Origin: Streptomyces violaceusniger
Lineage (GTDB): Bacteria > Actinomycetota > Actinomycetes > Streptomycetales > Streptomycetaceae
NCBI GenBank assembly: GCA_005405945.1
Contig: BJHW01000001.1
Location: 5,952,001-6,016,000, forward strand
Direction of reading: 5' to 3'
DNA length: 64,000 bases
Part shown: in pieces, positions 26,210-36,603 of the stretch
Numbering within the stretch: position 1 is the stretch's first letter
How the letters are laid out: each line of letters starts with the position of its first letter
Notes under the pieces: generated by a model
What the model was told of the DNA's origin: nothing
Databases searched by the model: none
Seen by the model: only the letters and a program-made list of their open reading frames with translations
Program-made: the position numbers and the translations under genes

Positions 26210-28892
26210 CTATTCCTTCCTGCGGGTCCCGGACGGGCCGCCGAATATGCCACCGGGGCCGCCCGGGTCCTCCGTGGTCGGCGATGTGGACGGGCCTCCC
26301 GGACCGCCGTTCGCGCCGCCGTTCTGGTTGCCGCCGTTGCCGTTGCCGCCGTTGTCCTGGCAGTTCAGGTCCAGCGGGTCACAGGTGTCCGTCGGGGTCG
26401 GGCTGCCGGACGGCGACTCCGAGGGGGACTCCGACGGAGATTCCGAAGGCGACTCCGACGGGGACTCGGACGGCTTCTCCGTCGTCTGGGTCGGGCTCGG
26501 GCTGGCGTCCTCGCCGAAGACCTTCTGCCCGAGCGGGGTGGCCGCGGGAAGTCCTTGACCGGCACGCCCTTCAGGGCACCGCGCATGTAGTCGGCCCAGA
26601 TCTCCGCCGGGAACGACGCACCGTGGATCGTCTCCTGGCCGCCCACACCGCGCATGGACAGGAACTTCTGGCTCTTGGCCTGGTCGTTCACCCGCCACAT
26701 GCCGATCGCCGTGGACAGCTGCGGGGTGTAGCCGGAGAACCAGGCCGACTTGTTCTCGTCGGTGGTTCCGGTCTTGCCCGCGACCGGACGGCCGATCTTC
26801 GCCGAGGTGCCGGTGCCGCGCTGGACCACGTTCTCCAGGACGTCGGTGACGTTGTTCGCCACGTTCGAGTCGAACGCCCGCTTGAGCTCGGCGTCCTGCT
26901 TGTGGTTGTAGACCGGGCCGTTCTTGTCCTCGACCCGCTCCACCGAGTACGGCTCGGCCTGCTGGCCGCTGGCCGCGAAGGTGGCGTACGCCCCGGCGAG
27001 CCGGATGGCGCTGGGCGCCGAGGTGCCGAGCGAGAACGTCGGGGTGATCGAGGCCAGCTGCTCCTTGCTGAGGCCCGCGGCCAGGGCCGCGTCCCGCACC
27101 TTGTCGGTGCCGACGTCCATGCCCAGCTGGATGAACGGGGTGTTCACCGAGTACTGCATCGCGGTGCGCAGGCTGACCGGGCCCTTGTCCTCGTCACCGT
27201 CGTTCCGCTGGTGCCACTCCTTGCCGTCCTTGTCGTGCCAGACGGTGCCGTCGTAGTCCCGCAGGGTCACCTTGTTGTCGCCGTTGTAGACACTGCTCGG
27301 CGAGACCAGGGTGCGCTCGGAATCGGGTTGCTCCCGTGGGCCCTTCGGATCCCGGACGCCATTGGTCATCGCAGCGGCCATCACGAAGGGCTTGAAGGTC
27401 GAGCCCACCTGGACGCCGGTGTAGTCGGCGTTGTTGCGGTAGTGCTCCAGCGCGTTCTTGCCGCCGTAGATGGCCAGGATCTTGCCGGTCTTGGGCTCCA
27501 CCGAGGCCCCGCCGAACTGGACGTACTTGTCCACGTCGCGCTGTTTCGGCTTGATGTTCTCCTTGGAGACCTTCTCGACCGCCCGGGTCAGCTCACTGAT
27601 CTTCTTCCGGTCGAAGGTGGTGTGGATCTGATAGCCACCCTTGTCCAGTTTTGACTTGCTGATGCCGGTGTTGGCGATGATGTAGTTGTCGGCGAGGTCG
27701 GTCAGGTAGCCGATCTGGCCCTGCTTGTTCGTGGCCACCTTCGGGTTCTGCGGCATCGGGAAGCCCTTGGCGATCCACTTCTGGGCCTCGGCCCTGGGCA
27801 TCCTGTGCACGGCGACCTCACGCCGCAGGATCCACTCCCAGCGCTGCTTGGCCCGCTTGGTGTTGGCCTCCTTGGTGGCGGCGGCGCCGTAGCCGCCGTT
27901 GGGGTCGTAGAGGTTGGGGCCGTTGAGCGTCGAGGCCAGGAAGGCGCTCTGGCTGGGCGTCAGGTCCGCGCAGTCCCGGTCGTAGTAGGCGCGGGCGGCC
28001 GCCTGGCAGCCGTAGGCACCGCGTCCGTAGTACGCGGTGTTCAGATAGCTCCCGAGGATGTAGTCCTTGTCCTTGGTCGCGCCCACCTTTATGGAGATGA
28101 ACAGCTCCTTGACCTTACGCGTGAGCGTCTGTGACTGGTCGAGGTAGGTGTTCTTCACGAACTGCTGGGTGATGGTCGAACCACTCTGGGTCGCTCCACC
28201 CTTCGCCATGTTGACGACCGCGCGGGCGATACCCATCGGGTCGACGCCGCCGTCGTCGTAGAAGCTTGCGTTCTCCGCGGAGATCACCGCGTTCTGCATG
28301 GACTTGGGGATCTTGCTGAGGGGGACGATCTGGCGGTTGAGGTCACCACCGCCGGAGACCACCATCTGCTTGCCGTCCGCCCAGTAGTAGACGTTCTTCT
28401 GGGTCTGGGACGCGGCCTGGGCGGTCGGCACTTCCACCAGCCACAGCCCTATGCCGACGGCGCCGAGCAGCACCGCGAAGAAGAAGATGAAGGTTCCCGT
28501 CACCAGCCTCCAGGACGGAACCCAGCGCCGGAAACCCGACCGCCCGCCGCGCGGATAGTCGATGAAGCGCTTCTTGCCGGGGTGCCCATCGCCCCCGAGC
28601 CACGTCCGCGGCCGCCGCCGGTCCCCCGTCGGCCGCCTCCGCGACCGCCGGAGCCCGCGCCGGCCGCGCTCGACTCGGATACTCGTCTACGGCCACCGCC
28701 ACGTTGGGCGGCGCGGCGGGCCGCCGCACGGCCGCCGTAAGGACGCTCTTCCCCCTCGGGGGCGGCGCCCGACCCGGCTGCGGCGTTGTGCGTAGGTGCT
28801 GCGCGGCGGCCGGACGACTGCTGTCCGGCTCGCCGGGCCGCTGCTCGTCCGCCGCCTTGGGGTTGCGGCGGCTTGCGACGGTGCTCGCTCAT
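26210..28892 (-). CDS. Class A penicillin-binding protein (two apparent frameshifts)
   Basis: Repaired length is near 890 aa. The cytoplasmic tail begins MSEHRRKPPQPQGGG and is Arg/Gly-rich. One missing base at the G4 run 28579-28582 leads to KKRFIDY and the membrane anchor TGTFIFFFAVLLGAVGIGLW. The transglycosylase domain has ENASFYDDGG and GGATQSGSTITQQFVKNTYL. The transpeptidase domain has STFKPF (SxxK), SVN and KTGTTDENKSAW. A second missing base at 26546-26548 restores the SESP-repeat tail ending in a Gly/Asn/Pro-rich stretch. Bifunctional peptidoglycan synthase acting outside the membrane. Confidence 0.85.
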
Positions 28893-29249
28893 GGAACGAC
28901 TTCTCCTCGGGCAGGCGCTATCGCCTGAAAGCGGCAGATGGCTTCCGGTCCCCCCAATGTGCGATCCGGTCGCACCAGGCAACCGGACGCACTGCATCCG
29001 GGACGAGGACGCATCTCGGCGTCACTTGGTTCCCATAGGTCTGCATGGCGAACAGAGTACGCACGGTCAAAACCCGCCCAGCCGCCACCTTCGCTCCATA
29101 ACCGTCAGATTGAGTGCCACCAATTGATGATGTGACGGCGTTCACCGTGGCCCCTCTTGTCCCATCCCGAGCACAGTTCTATCGTCTTGATGTATCGAGT
29201 CGATACATCAGCTCGACATAGCGGGCCCGGAGGAGAGGGGAGGCGGGGA
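28893..29249. other. Divergent intergenic region PBP/padR
   Basis: 357 bp between the leftward penicillin-binding protein and the rightward padR gene. It must hold both promoters. The clearest element is the palindrome at 29188-29210. I see no convincing coding region. Confidence 0.55.
29188..29210. promoter_or_regulatory. Palindromic PadR-type operator
   Basis: Perfect dyad with 11-bp arms, TGATGTATCGA (29188-29198) and TCGATACATCA (29200-29210), around a single central base. It contains ATGT and ACAT half-sites as in PadR operators, 40 bp before the padR ATG. Strong candidate for autorepression of padR-ino1. Confidence 0.75.
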
Positions 29250-29960
29250 ATGAGCAGACGCTCAGGCGTCCTGGAGTTCGCCGTCCTCGGTCTGCTGCGC
29301 GAGTCGCCGATGCACGGATACGAGCTGCGGAAGCGGCTCAACACCTCACTCGGGGTGTTCCGCGCGTTCAGCTACGGCAGCCTCTATCCCTGCCTCAAGA
29401 CGCTGGTCGCCAACGGCTGGTTGATCGAGGAATCCGGCAGCGCCTCCCAGGACGCTCTCGCGGCGCCCCTCTCCGGCCGCCGGGCGAAGATCGTCTACCG
29501 GCTCACGGCCGCGGGGAAGGAGCGGTTCGAGGAGCTGCTCTCCCACACCGGGCCGGACGCCTGGGAGGACGAGCACTTCGGCGTTCGGTTCGCCTTCTTC
29601 GGCCAGACGTCACGAGACGTTCGGATGCGGGTGCTGGAGGGGCGGCGCAGCCGCCTGGAGGAGCGCCTGGACAAGATGCGCGCCGCCATGGCCCGCACCC
29701 GCGAGCGCCTGGACGACTACACCCTCGAGCTGCAGCGACACGGTATGGAGTCGGTGGAGCGCGAGGTGCGCTGGTTGAACGAGCTGATCGAGAGCGAGCG
29801 GGCCGGACGCGATCGGCGCGACGGCACCGCCGGGCAGGACCGGACGACCGAGCGGGACGAGGACCGGCCGCCACAGCAGGACCAGTCAGAAGATGCGGAC
29901 GGCCCGCCCCGGCACCAGGGTGGTTCCCGGCCGGATCCGTCCGATGACACCGCCAAGTGA
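29250..29960 (+). CDS. PadR family transcriptional regulator
   Basis: 236 aa. The winged helix-turn-helix is SGVLEFAVLGLLRESPMHGYELRKRL through FSYGSLYPCLKTLVANGWL, followed by the beta wing (AKIVYRLTAAGKERF) and a helical dimerisation region with coiled-coil character (EERLDKMRAAMARTRERL). The last 40 residues are polar and Asp/Gln-rich. ATG 29250 follows GGGAGGCGGGG. It lies 49 bp before ino1, suggesting it controls inositol synthesis; a perfect palindrome lies upstream. Confidence 0.9.
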   Translation: MSRRSGVLEFAVLGLLRESPMHGYELRKRLNTSLGVFRAFSYGSLYPCLKTLVANGWLIEESGSASQDALAAPLSGRRAKIVYRLTAAGKERFEELLSHTGPDAWEDEHFGVRFAFFGQTSRDVRMRVLEGRRSRLEERLDKMRAAMARTRERLDDYTLELQRHGMESVEREVRWLNELIESERAGRDRRDGTAGQDRTTERDEDRPPQQDQSEDADGPPRHQGGSRPDPSDDTAK

Positions 29961-30009
29961 GGCCCGGCATCCGCGGGGCCTCGTCCAGTACACACAGGGA
30001 GCAACCGGA

Positions 30010-31092
30010 ATGGGTTCGGTTCGTGTAGCCATCGTCGGCGTGGGCAACTGCGCCGCCTCGCTGGTGCAGGGCGTCGAGTACTACAAGGACGCCGACCCGG
30101 ACACCCGCGTGCCGGGTCTGATGCACGTGCAGTTCGGCGACTACCACGTGAAGGACGTGGAGTTCGTGGCCGCCTTCGACGTGGACGCGAAGAAGGTCGG
30201 CCTGGACCTCGCGGACGCCATCGGCGCCAGCGAGAACAACACCATCAAGATCTGCGACGTGCCGACGACCGGTGTCACGGTCCAGCGCGGCCACACGCTC
30301 GACGGACTCGGCAAGTACTACCGCCAGACCATCGACGAGTCCGACGAGACCCCGGTCGATGTCGTCCAGGTCCTCAAGGACAAGCAGGTCGACGTTCTGG
30401 TCTGCTACCTCCCGGTCGGCTCCGAGGACGCCGCCAAGTACTACGCCCAGTGCGCCATCGACGCGAAGGTCGCCTTCGTCAACGCGCTCCCGGTCTTCAT
30501 CGCCGGCACCAAGGAGTGGGCGGACAAGTTCACCGAGGCCGGGGTGCCGATCGTCGGTGACGACATCAAGTCGCAGGTCGGCGCGACCATCACGCACCGC
30601 GTGATGGCCAAGCTGTTCGAGGACCGGGGCGTCATCCTGGACCGCACCATGCAGCTGAACGTCGGCGGCAACATGGACTTCAAGAACATGCTCGAGCGGG
30701 AGCGCCTGGAGTCCAAGAAGATCTCCAAGACCCAGGCCGTCACCTCGCAGATCCCCGACCGCGAGCTGGGCGCCGACAACGTCCACATCGGCCCCTCGGA
30801 CTACGTGGCCTGGCTGGACGACCGCAAGTGGGCCTATGTCCGCCTGGAGGGCCGCGCGTTCGGCGACGTCCCGCTGAACCTGGAGTACAAGCTCGAGGTG
30901 TGGGACTCCCCGAACTCCGCGGGTGTCATCATCGACGCGCTGCGCGCCGCCAAGATCGCCAAGGACCGCGGCATCGGCGGCCCGATCCTCTCGGCCTCCT
31001 CGTACTTCATGAAGTCGCCGCCGGTGCAGTACTTCGACAACGAGGCGCGGGAGAACGTGGAGAAGTTCATCAGGGGCGAGGTCGAGCGCTGA
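30010..31092 (+). CDS. ino1: Inositol-3-phosphate synthase
   Basis: 360 aa, the size of the actinobacterial enzyme. The NAD-binding motif is VAIVGVGNCAASLVQGVEYY. Further family blocks are ALPVFIAGT, the catalytic-lysine region GDDIKSQVGATITHRVMA, TMQLNVGGNMDFKNML and KISKTQAVTSQI. It converts glucose-6-phosphate to 1D-myo-inositol-3-phosphate, the first step to phosphatidylinositol and mycothiol. ATG 30010 has CAGGGAG upstream. Likely in an operon with padR and closed by a terminator. Confidence 0.95.
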   Translation: MGSVRVAIVGVGNCAASLVQGVEYYKDADPDTRVPGLMHVQFGDYHVKDVEFVAAFDVDAKKVGLDLADAIGASENNTIKICDVPTTGVTVQRGHTLDGLGKYYRQTIDESDETPVDVVQVLKDKQVDVLVCYLPVGSEDAAKYYAQCAIDAKVAFVNALPVFIAGTKEWADKFTEAGVPIVGDDIKSQVGATITHRVMAKLFEDRGVILDRTMQLNVGGNMDFKNMLERERLESKKISKTQAVTSQIPDRELGADNVHIGPSDYVAWLDDRKWAYVRLEGRAFGDVPLNLEYKLEVWDSPNSAGVIIDALRAAKIAKDRGIGGPILSASSYFMKSPPVQYFDNEARENVEKFIRGEVER

Positions 31093-31123
31093 AGCGCCAT
31101 GCGCTGATTCCCGCCGCGTGATC

Positions 31124-31156
31124 ACGGGCCTCCGGGTAATACACCCGGAGGCCCGT
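31124..31156 (+). terminator. Intrinsic terminator after ino1
   Basis: Perfect 14-bp arms ACGGGCCTCCGGGT (31124-31137) and ACCCGGAGGCCCGT (31143-31156) with a 5-nt loop, 30 bp after the stop. Confidence 0.88.
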
Positions 31157-31177
31157 ACGGTGTGTGAGGCTGACGCC

Positions 31178-32515
31178 ATGCCTGTTGTGCGTGATCTCCG
31201 CGTACTGCTGCAACTGCGGGACTTCCGCCGCCTCCTGGCCATCCGGCTGCTGTCCCAGTCGGCCGACGGCGTCTACCAGGTGGCGCTCGCCACCTATGTG
31301 GTCTTCTCCCCGGAGAAGGAGACCTCCGCCGCGGCCATCGCCTCCGCCATGGCCGTTCTGCTGCTCCCCTATTCCCTGCTCGGCCCCTTCGCCGGAGTGC
31401 TGCTGGACCGCTGGCGCCGGCGGCAGGTGCTGCTCTACGGCAATCTGCTGCGCTCGGGGCTGGCCGCCGGAACCGCCGTGCTGGTGCTGGGCCAGGTGCC
31501 GGAGTGGCTCTTCTACGTCTCGGCCCTGTCGGTGACGGCCGTCAACCGCTTTGTACTGGCCGGGCTTTCGGCAGCCCTGCCCCGGGTCGTGGACAGCCAG
31601 GAGCGTCTGGTCATGGCCAACTCCCTCTCGCCCACCGCCGGAACGCTCGCCGCCACGGCAGGGGGCAGCCTCGCCTTCATCGTCCGGCTGTCGGGCCCGG
31701 GAGGCACCTCCTCGGACGCGCTGGTGGTCCTGGTGGGCGCCGCGCTCTATCTCATCGCCGGGCTCACGGCCCTGCTGATGGCACCGGGTCTGCTGGGGCC
31801 GGATCCCGCGGCCCTTCAGCCCCGTCTCTCCGCGGCCCTGATGAGCACCGCGCGGGGTCTGGTCGCGGGCGTACGCCATCTTCTGGAGCGCCGGGATCCC
31901 ACCGTGGCGCTGACCGCGATGACGCTGATGCGCTTCTGCTACGGCGCGCTCACGGTGACGGTGCTGATGCTCTGCCGCTACGCATGGGCCGACACCGAGT
32001 CCCAGGGGCTCGCGCTGCTGGGGCTGGCCGTCGGCGTCTCGGGCGCGGGCTTCTTCGCGGCGGCGGTGATCACACCGTGGGCGGTGGCCCGGCTCGGGGC
32101 CCGTACGCCCTTCCGGCCGGACGGCCGACTCTCCTGGGTGATGGTGTGCGCGGGGAGCGCGGCCCTCCTGGAGCCGGGGCTCGGGCTGCCCTTCGAGCCC
32201 GCTCCCATGCTGATCGCCGCGTTCATCCTCGGGCTGGTCACCCAGGGCGCGAAGATCGCCACCGACACCGTGGTGCAGTCCGCCATCGCCGATGACTTCC
32301 GCGGGCGGATCTTCTCCCTCTACGACGTGCTGTTCAATGTCGCCTTCGTGGGAGCCGCGGCGGTCGCCGCGGTGATACTGCCACCGGACGGAAGATCGAC
32401 CGCACTGCTGATCTGTGTGGCGCTGCTCTACGCGGCCACCGCACTCCTGGTGAGGTTTCACGTGAAACATGACCGACGGAGCGCCAAGCGGGTCGATGTT
32501 TCACGTGAAACGTGA
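31178..32515 (+). CDS. Major facilitator superfamily transporter
   Basis: 445 aa with 11-12 hydrophobic helices and the MFS loop FAGVLLDRWRRRQVLLYGN. Member of the EntS/enterobactin-exporter-like or multidrug MFS group; substrate unknown. Two parS sites lie in its last 60 bp, which therefore encode RFHVKH and, at the very end, VSRET. It overlaps no gene but ends 12 bp from the convergent cca stop. Confidence 0.88.
   Translation: MPVVRDLRVLLQLRDFRRLLAIRLLSQSADGVYQVALATYVVFSPEKETSAAAIASAMAVLLLPYSLLGPFAGVLLDRWRRRQVLLYGNLLRSGLAAGTAVLVLGQVPEWLFYVSALSVTAVNRFVLAGLSAALPRVVDSQERLVMANSLSPTAGTLAATAGGSLAFIVRLSGPGGTSSDALVVLVGAALYLIAGLTALLMAPGLLGPDPAALQPRLSAALMSTARGLVAGVRHLLERRDPTVALTAMTLMRFCYGALTVTVLMLCRYAWADTESQGLALLGLAVGVSGAGFFAAAVITPWAVARLGARTPFRPDGRLSWVMVCAGSAALLEPGLGLPFEPAPMLIAAFILGLVTQGAKIATDTVVQSAIADDFRGRIFSLYDVLFNVAFVGAAAVAAVILPPDGRSTALLICVALLYAATALLVRFHVKHDRRSAKRVDVSRET
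32455..32468. other. parS site inside the MFS gene
   Basis: Perfect GTTTCACGTGAAAC. Read in the MFS frame it encodes part of RFHVKH. Confidence 0.95.
32498..32511. other. parS site inside the MFS gene
   Basis: Perfect GTTTCACGTGAAAC, 29 bp after the previous one, at the extreme 3' end of the MFS gene. It is read as VSRET, the C terminus. Confidence 0.95.
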
Positions 32516-32526
32516 GGGAGCGGGGC

Positions 32527-34016
32527 TCAGCCCTCCGGCTGAGCTTCCCACCACTCCTGGAGCGCGGCGATCGCGGCGTCCCGCTCCATCGGGCCGTGCT
32601 CCAGCCGCAGCTCCAGCAGATGCTTGTACGCCTTGCCGACCTGCGGCCCCGGGGGATGCCGAGGATCTTCATGATCTCGTTGCCGTCCAGATCCGGGCGG
32701 ATCGCATCCAGTTCTTCCTGGTCCTGCAGCCGGGCGATGCGCTCCTCGAGCCCGTCGTACGCACGCGAGAGCGCCATCGCCTTCCGCCGATTGCGCGTGG
32801 TGCAGTCCGAGCGGGTCAGCTTGTGCAGCCGGTCCAGCAGCGGCCCGGCGTCACGGACATAGCGGCGGACCGCGGAGTCGGTCCATTCCCCCGTGCCATA
32901 GCCGTGGAAGCGCAGATGCAGCTCGACCAGGCGGGAGACATCCTTGATCAGCTCATTGGAGTACTTGAGCTTCGTCATCCGGTACTTGGTCATCTTCGCC
33001 CCCACCACCTCGTGGTGGTGGAAGGAGACCCGGCCGTCCTTCTCGAAGCGGCGCGTCTTGGGCTTGCCGATGTCATGCAGCAGCGCGGCCAGCCGCAGCG
33101 TCAGATCGGGGCCCTCGGTCTCCAGGTCGATGGCCTGGTCCAGCACCGTCAGCGAGTGCTCATAGACATCCTTGTGGCGGTGGTGCTCATCGCGCTCCAG
33201 GCGCAGCGCCGGAAGCTCCGGCAGGACGCGGTCGGCGAGCCCCGTCTCCACCAGCAGCCGCAGCCCCTTGCGGGGGTGGTCGGCCAGGACGAGCTTGTTG
33301 AGCTCATCACGCACCCGCTCCGCCGAGACGATGTCGATGCGCTCGGCCATCGCCGTCATCGCGGCGACCACCTCGGGGGCCACCTCGAAGTCGAGCTGCG
33401 CCGCGAAGCGCGCGGCACGCATCATCCGCAGCGGATCGTCGGAGAAGGACTCCTCGGGCGTTCCCGGGGTGCGCAGCACCCGGGCGGCGAGATCTTCCAG
33501 ACCGTGGTGCGGGTCGATGAACTCCTTCTGTGGAAGCGCCACCGCCATCGCGTTGACCGTGAAGTCCCGACGGACCAGGTCCTCCTCGATGGAGTCGCCG
33601 TACGACACCTCGGGCTTCCGGGATGTCCGGTCATAGGCTTCTGACCGATAAGTCGTGATTTCGATCTGGAAGCTTTGATCCGACCCGCTTCCGGGGGACA
33701 TGCCCTTGCGGCAGCCGACCGTACCGAAGGCGATGCCGACGTCCCAGACCGCGTCCGCCCAGGGCCGTACGATCTTCAGTACCTCCTCCGGCCGCGCGTC
33801 CGTGGTGAAATCCAGATCGTTACCGAGCCGGCCGAGCAGCGCGTCCCGTACCGAGCCGCCGACCAGGGCCAGGCGGAAACCGGCCTGCTGGAAACGACGG
33901 GCAAGATCGTCGGCAACGGGAGAGACCCGCAGGAGTTCACCCACGGCGCGGCGCTGCACCTGGCTGAGCTCGTTGGTCGACTGCGGGGATCGGCTGTCAT
34001 TGTTGGCGTTCGGCAC
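32527..34016 (-). CDS. cca: CCA tRNA nucleotidyltransferase (apparent frameshift)
   Basis: The nucleotidyltransferase core has LALVGGSVRDALLGRLGNDLDFTTDA and, after a neck domain, an HD-type region (YEHSLTVLDQAID, AALLHDIGKPKTR). Near the end, after MKILGIP, the frame breaks at the G5 run 32651-32655. Adding one base gives PGPQVGKAYKHLLELRLEHG and a stop at 32527, as in Streptomyces homologues. Total about 495 aa. It adds or repairs the CCA tail of tRNAs; with the HD domain it is an actinobacterial long form. GTG 34016 is the most likely start. Confidence 0.9.
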
Positions 34017-34197
34017 AACAGAACAGGGTACGTGGCCGCGCGCCCCCGAGAGTCCACCCCCGAGGGGGGCCACCACTGCGTAACGATCTTGTGGAGCCCT
34101 CCACAGCACTTCGTCACAGCGGGCATCGTTACCATTCCGTGGACGCACATTGCGACGACCACTGACGACCTACTGACGACAAGGGACGGGCGAGCGC

Positions 34198-36554
34198 GTG
34201 GCCGATGCGGCAGACCTCCGGGGGACAACTTCCGCTCGTGCCCGGCGATGGTTGCGGCGCACGGCGGCCCTGCTGGCCGCGGCGCCGATGCTCGCGGGCC
34301 TGGCACAGATTCCGGCGGCACCCGCCGCCCACGCCGAGAGCAAGGCCACCGGCTCGCGATCGGTGGACGTCTCCATCACCTCACTGACCCCCACCGCGCC
34401 GAAGAAGAGCGACACCCTCACCGTCAGCGGCACCGTCACCAACGACACCAAGGGCACGGTCTCGGGGGCCCGGGTGGGTCTCCGGGTCGGCCCGACCATG
34501 AACGGCCGCAGCGCGATCGACACCACCGCCCACCGCACCGGCTATACGGAGGGGCTCGACGGCACCGAGATCGACCGCAAATACGCCAAGAAGATCGGCA
34601 AGCTGCCGGCCGGCACCAGCCGTGACTTCTCCCTCTCCATACCGGTGGATCAGTTGCACCTGGGGGAGAACGGCGTCTATCAGCTCGGCGTCTCGCTGAC
34701 CGGTGGCACCTCCCATCAGCCCTGGCCGCAGGTGCTGGGCATCGAGCGGACCTTCCTGCCCTGGCAGTCGGGCCCGTCCCAGAAGAAGTCCCAGCTCACC
34801 TATCTGTGGCCGCTGATCTCCGCCACCCATGTGACCGCCCGCACGGACAACGACGAGGACCGCACCCCAATCTTCCGGGACGACCGCCTGGCCAAGGAGC
34901 TGGCCCCGGGCGGCCGGCTGCAGCAGATGGTCGCCCTGGGGAAGAACCTCCCCATCACCTGGGTGATCGACCCCGACCTGCTCGCCACGGTCGACGCGAT
35001 GACGAAGAACTACGAGGTCCAGAATCCCTCGGGCAAGGGGACCAGGGCAGGCCACGGCCAGACCGTCGCCAAGCAGTGGCTGGACGCCCTCCAGAAGGCC
35101 GTGGAGGGCAAGCAGGTGGTCGCGCTGCCGTTCGCCGACCCCGACCTCGCCTCGCTCGCCCACCGAGGTAAGAACGTCACCGGCGCCCTCAGCCACCTCC
35201 AGGGCGCCACCGAGCTCGCCTCGACGACCGTGGAGACCATCCTCGGGGTACGGCCGCGCACGGACTTCGCCTGGCCCGTCGAGGGCGCGGTCGACTCCTC
35301 GATCGTGGACGTCGCCACCTCCGCGGGCGCGCACAACGTCATCGCCCGCAGCGACAGCCTGCGCGAGACCGGCGGGCTCTCCTACACCCCCACCGCGGCC
35401 CGCCAGATCGGCGGCGGCAATACAGCGGTGGTCTCCGACGCACGGCTGTCGACCGCCTTCACCGGCGACATGTCCAAGGCGGAGAACTCCACCCTCGCCA
35501 TCCAGCGATTCCTGGCCCAGAGCCAGATGATCAACCTCCAGGCGCCGGACAAGCAGCGCAGCATCGTGGTCGCCCCCAGCGGACGCCCACCACCAGCCAG
35601 GCGCAGGCGATGGCGGCGGCCCTGGAGGGGCTCTCCGGGCAGTGGACCCAGCCACTGAGCCTGGGGCAGGCCGCGAAGGCCAAGCCCGACCCGAACGCCA
35701 CCCAGCGGGTGCCGAGCGCCCGCTCGTACCCCCGGGCGCTGCGCGCGCGGGAGCTGCCCATCGAGGCGTTCAACAGCATCCAGGAGACCCAGAAGACCCT
35801 GGACAATTTCGAGCCGATCCTGACCGCCAAATACCGGGTGGTCACCCCCTTCGGGAACGCGATCAGGCGCGAGATGTCGACCTCATGGCGCAGCGAGGCG
35901 CAGAACGCGACCGGCTTCCGGCACGACGTACAGACCTATCTCTCCGGGCTCACCAATAAGGTGCGCCTGGTCCCGAAGTCGAACATGACCCTCTCCGGGC
36001 GCAGCGCGACCGTCCCGGTGACCGTCCAGAACAACCTGGTGCAGAGCGTCGAGCTGCGGCTCGTCCTGCGCTCCCAGCAGGGCAACCGGCTGGCGGTCGG
36101 CGACCCCCAGCTGGTCAATGTGGAGGGCGGCCACAGCCAGTCCGTGAAGTTCGGCACCACGGCCAACGCGAACGGCCCGGTGTGGGTCTCGGCGCAGCTC
36201 TACACCCCGGACGGGCAGCCGTACGGCGACGAGATGATGTTCGAGGTGAATGTCACCGAAATCACGTCGACCGTGATTCTGGTGATCGCCGGCGGTGTGC
36301 TGCTGCTCGTCCTCGCCGGTGTCCGGATCTACATCCAGCGCAAGCGCGCGGCCGCCAGGGGCGGTGAGGACGGCGGGGACGGGGAAGACGCCGAGGAGGC
36401 GCACGGGCAGGATGAGGACGACAGCGAGGCCCCGGAGACCGATCGGTGTGACCGCGCACACACCCTCGTGCCCGAGCAGCCGAGTGACCCGGAGCCGGAC
36501 ACCGGATCGCAAAGCGCTGGCCCGTCCGGCCCGGGTGAGAAAGTGGACCATTGA
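34198..36554 (+). CDS. DUF6049 family secreted/membrane protein (apparent frameshift)
   Basis: Repaired length is near 785 aa. A signal peptide (RRTAALLAAAPMLAGLAQIPAAPAAHA) precedes a large extracellular region with Ig-like beta segments (SVDVSITSLTPTAPKKSDTL). A C-terminal membrane helix (STVILVIAGGVLLLVLAGVRIYI) is followed by an Arg-then-acidic tail. One missing base at the C5 run 35573-35577 joins VVAP to QRTPTTSQAQAMAAAL. Function unknown. It lies 49 bp before murJ, as in many actinobacteria. It diverges from cca. Confidence 0.78.
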
Positions 36555-36603
36555 GCAATTGCCGGGGCCGGTGGGCCGCAGTGGACGATGAGGTGGGGTA
36601 GCG

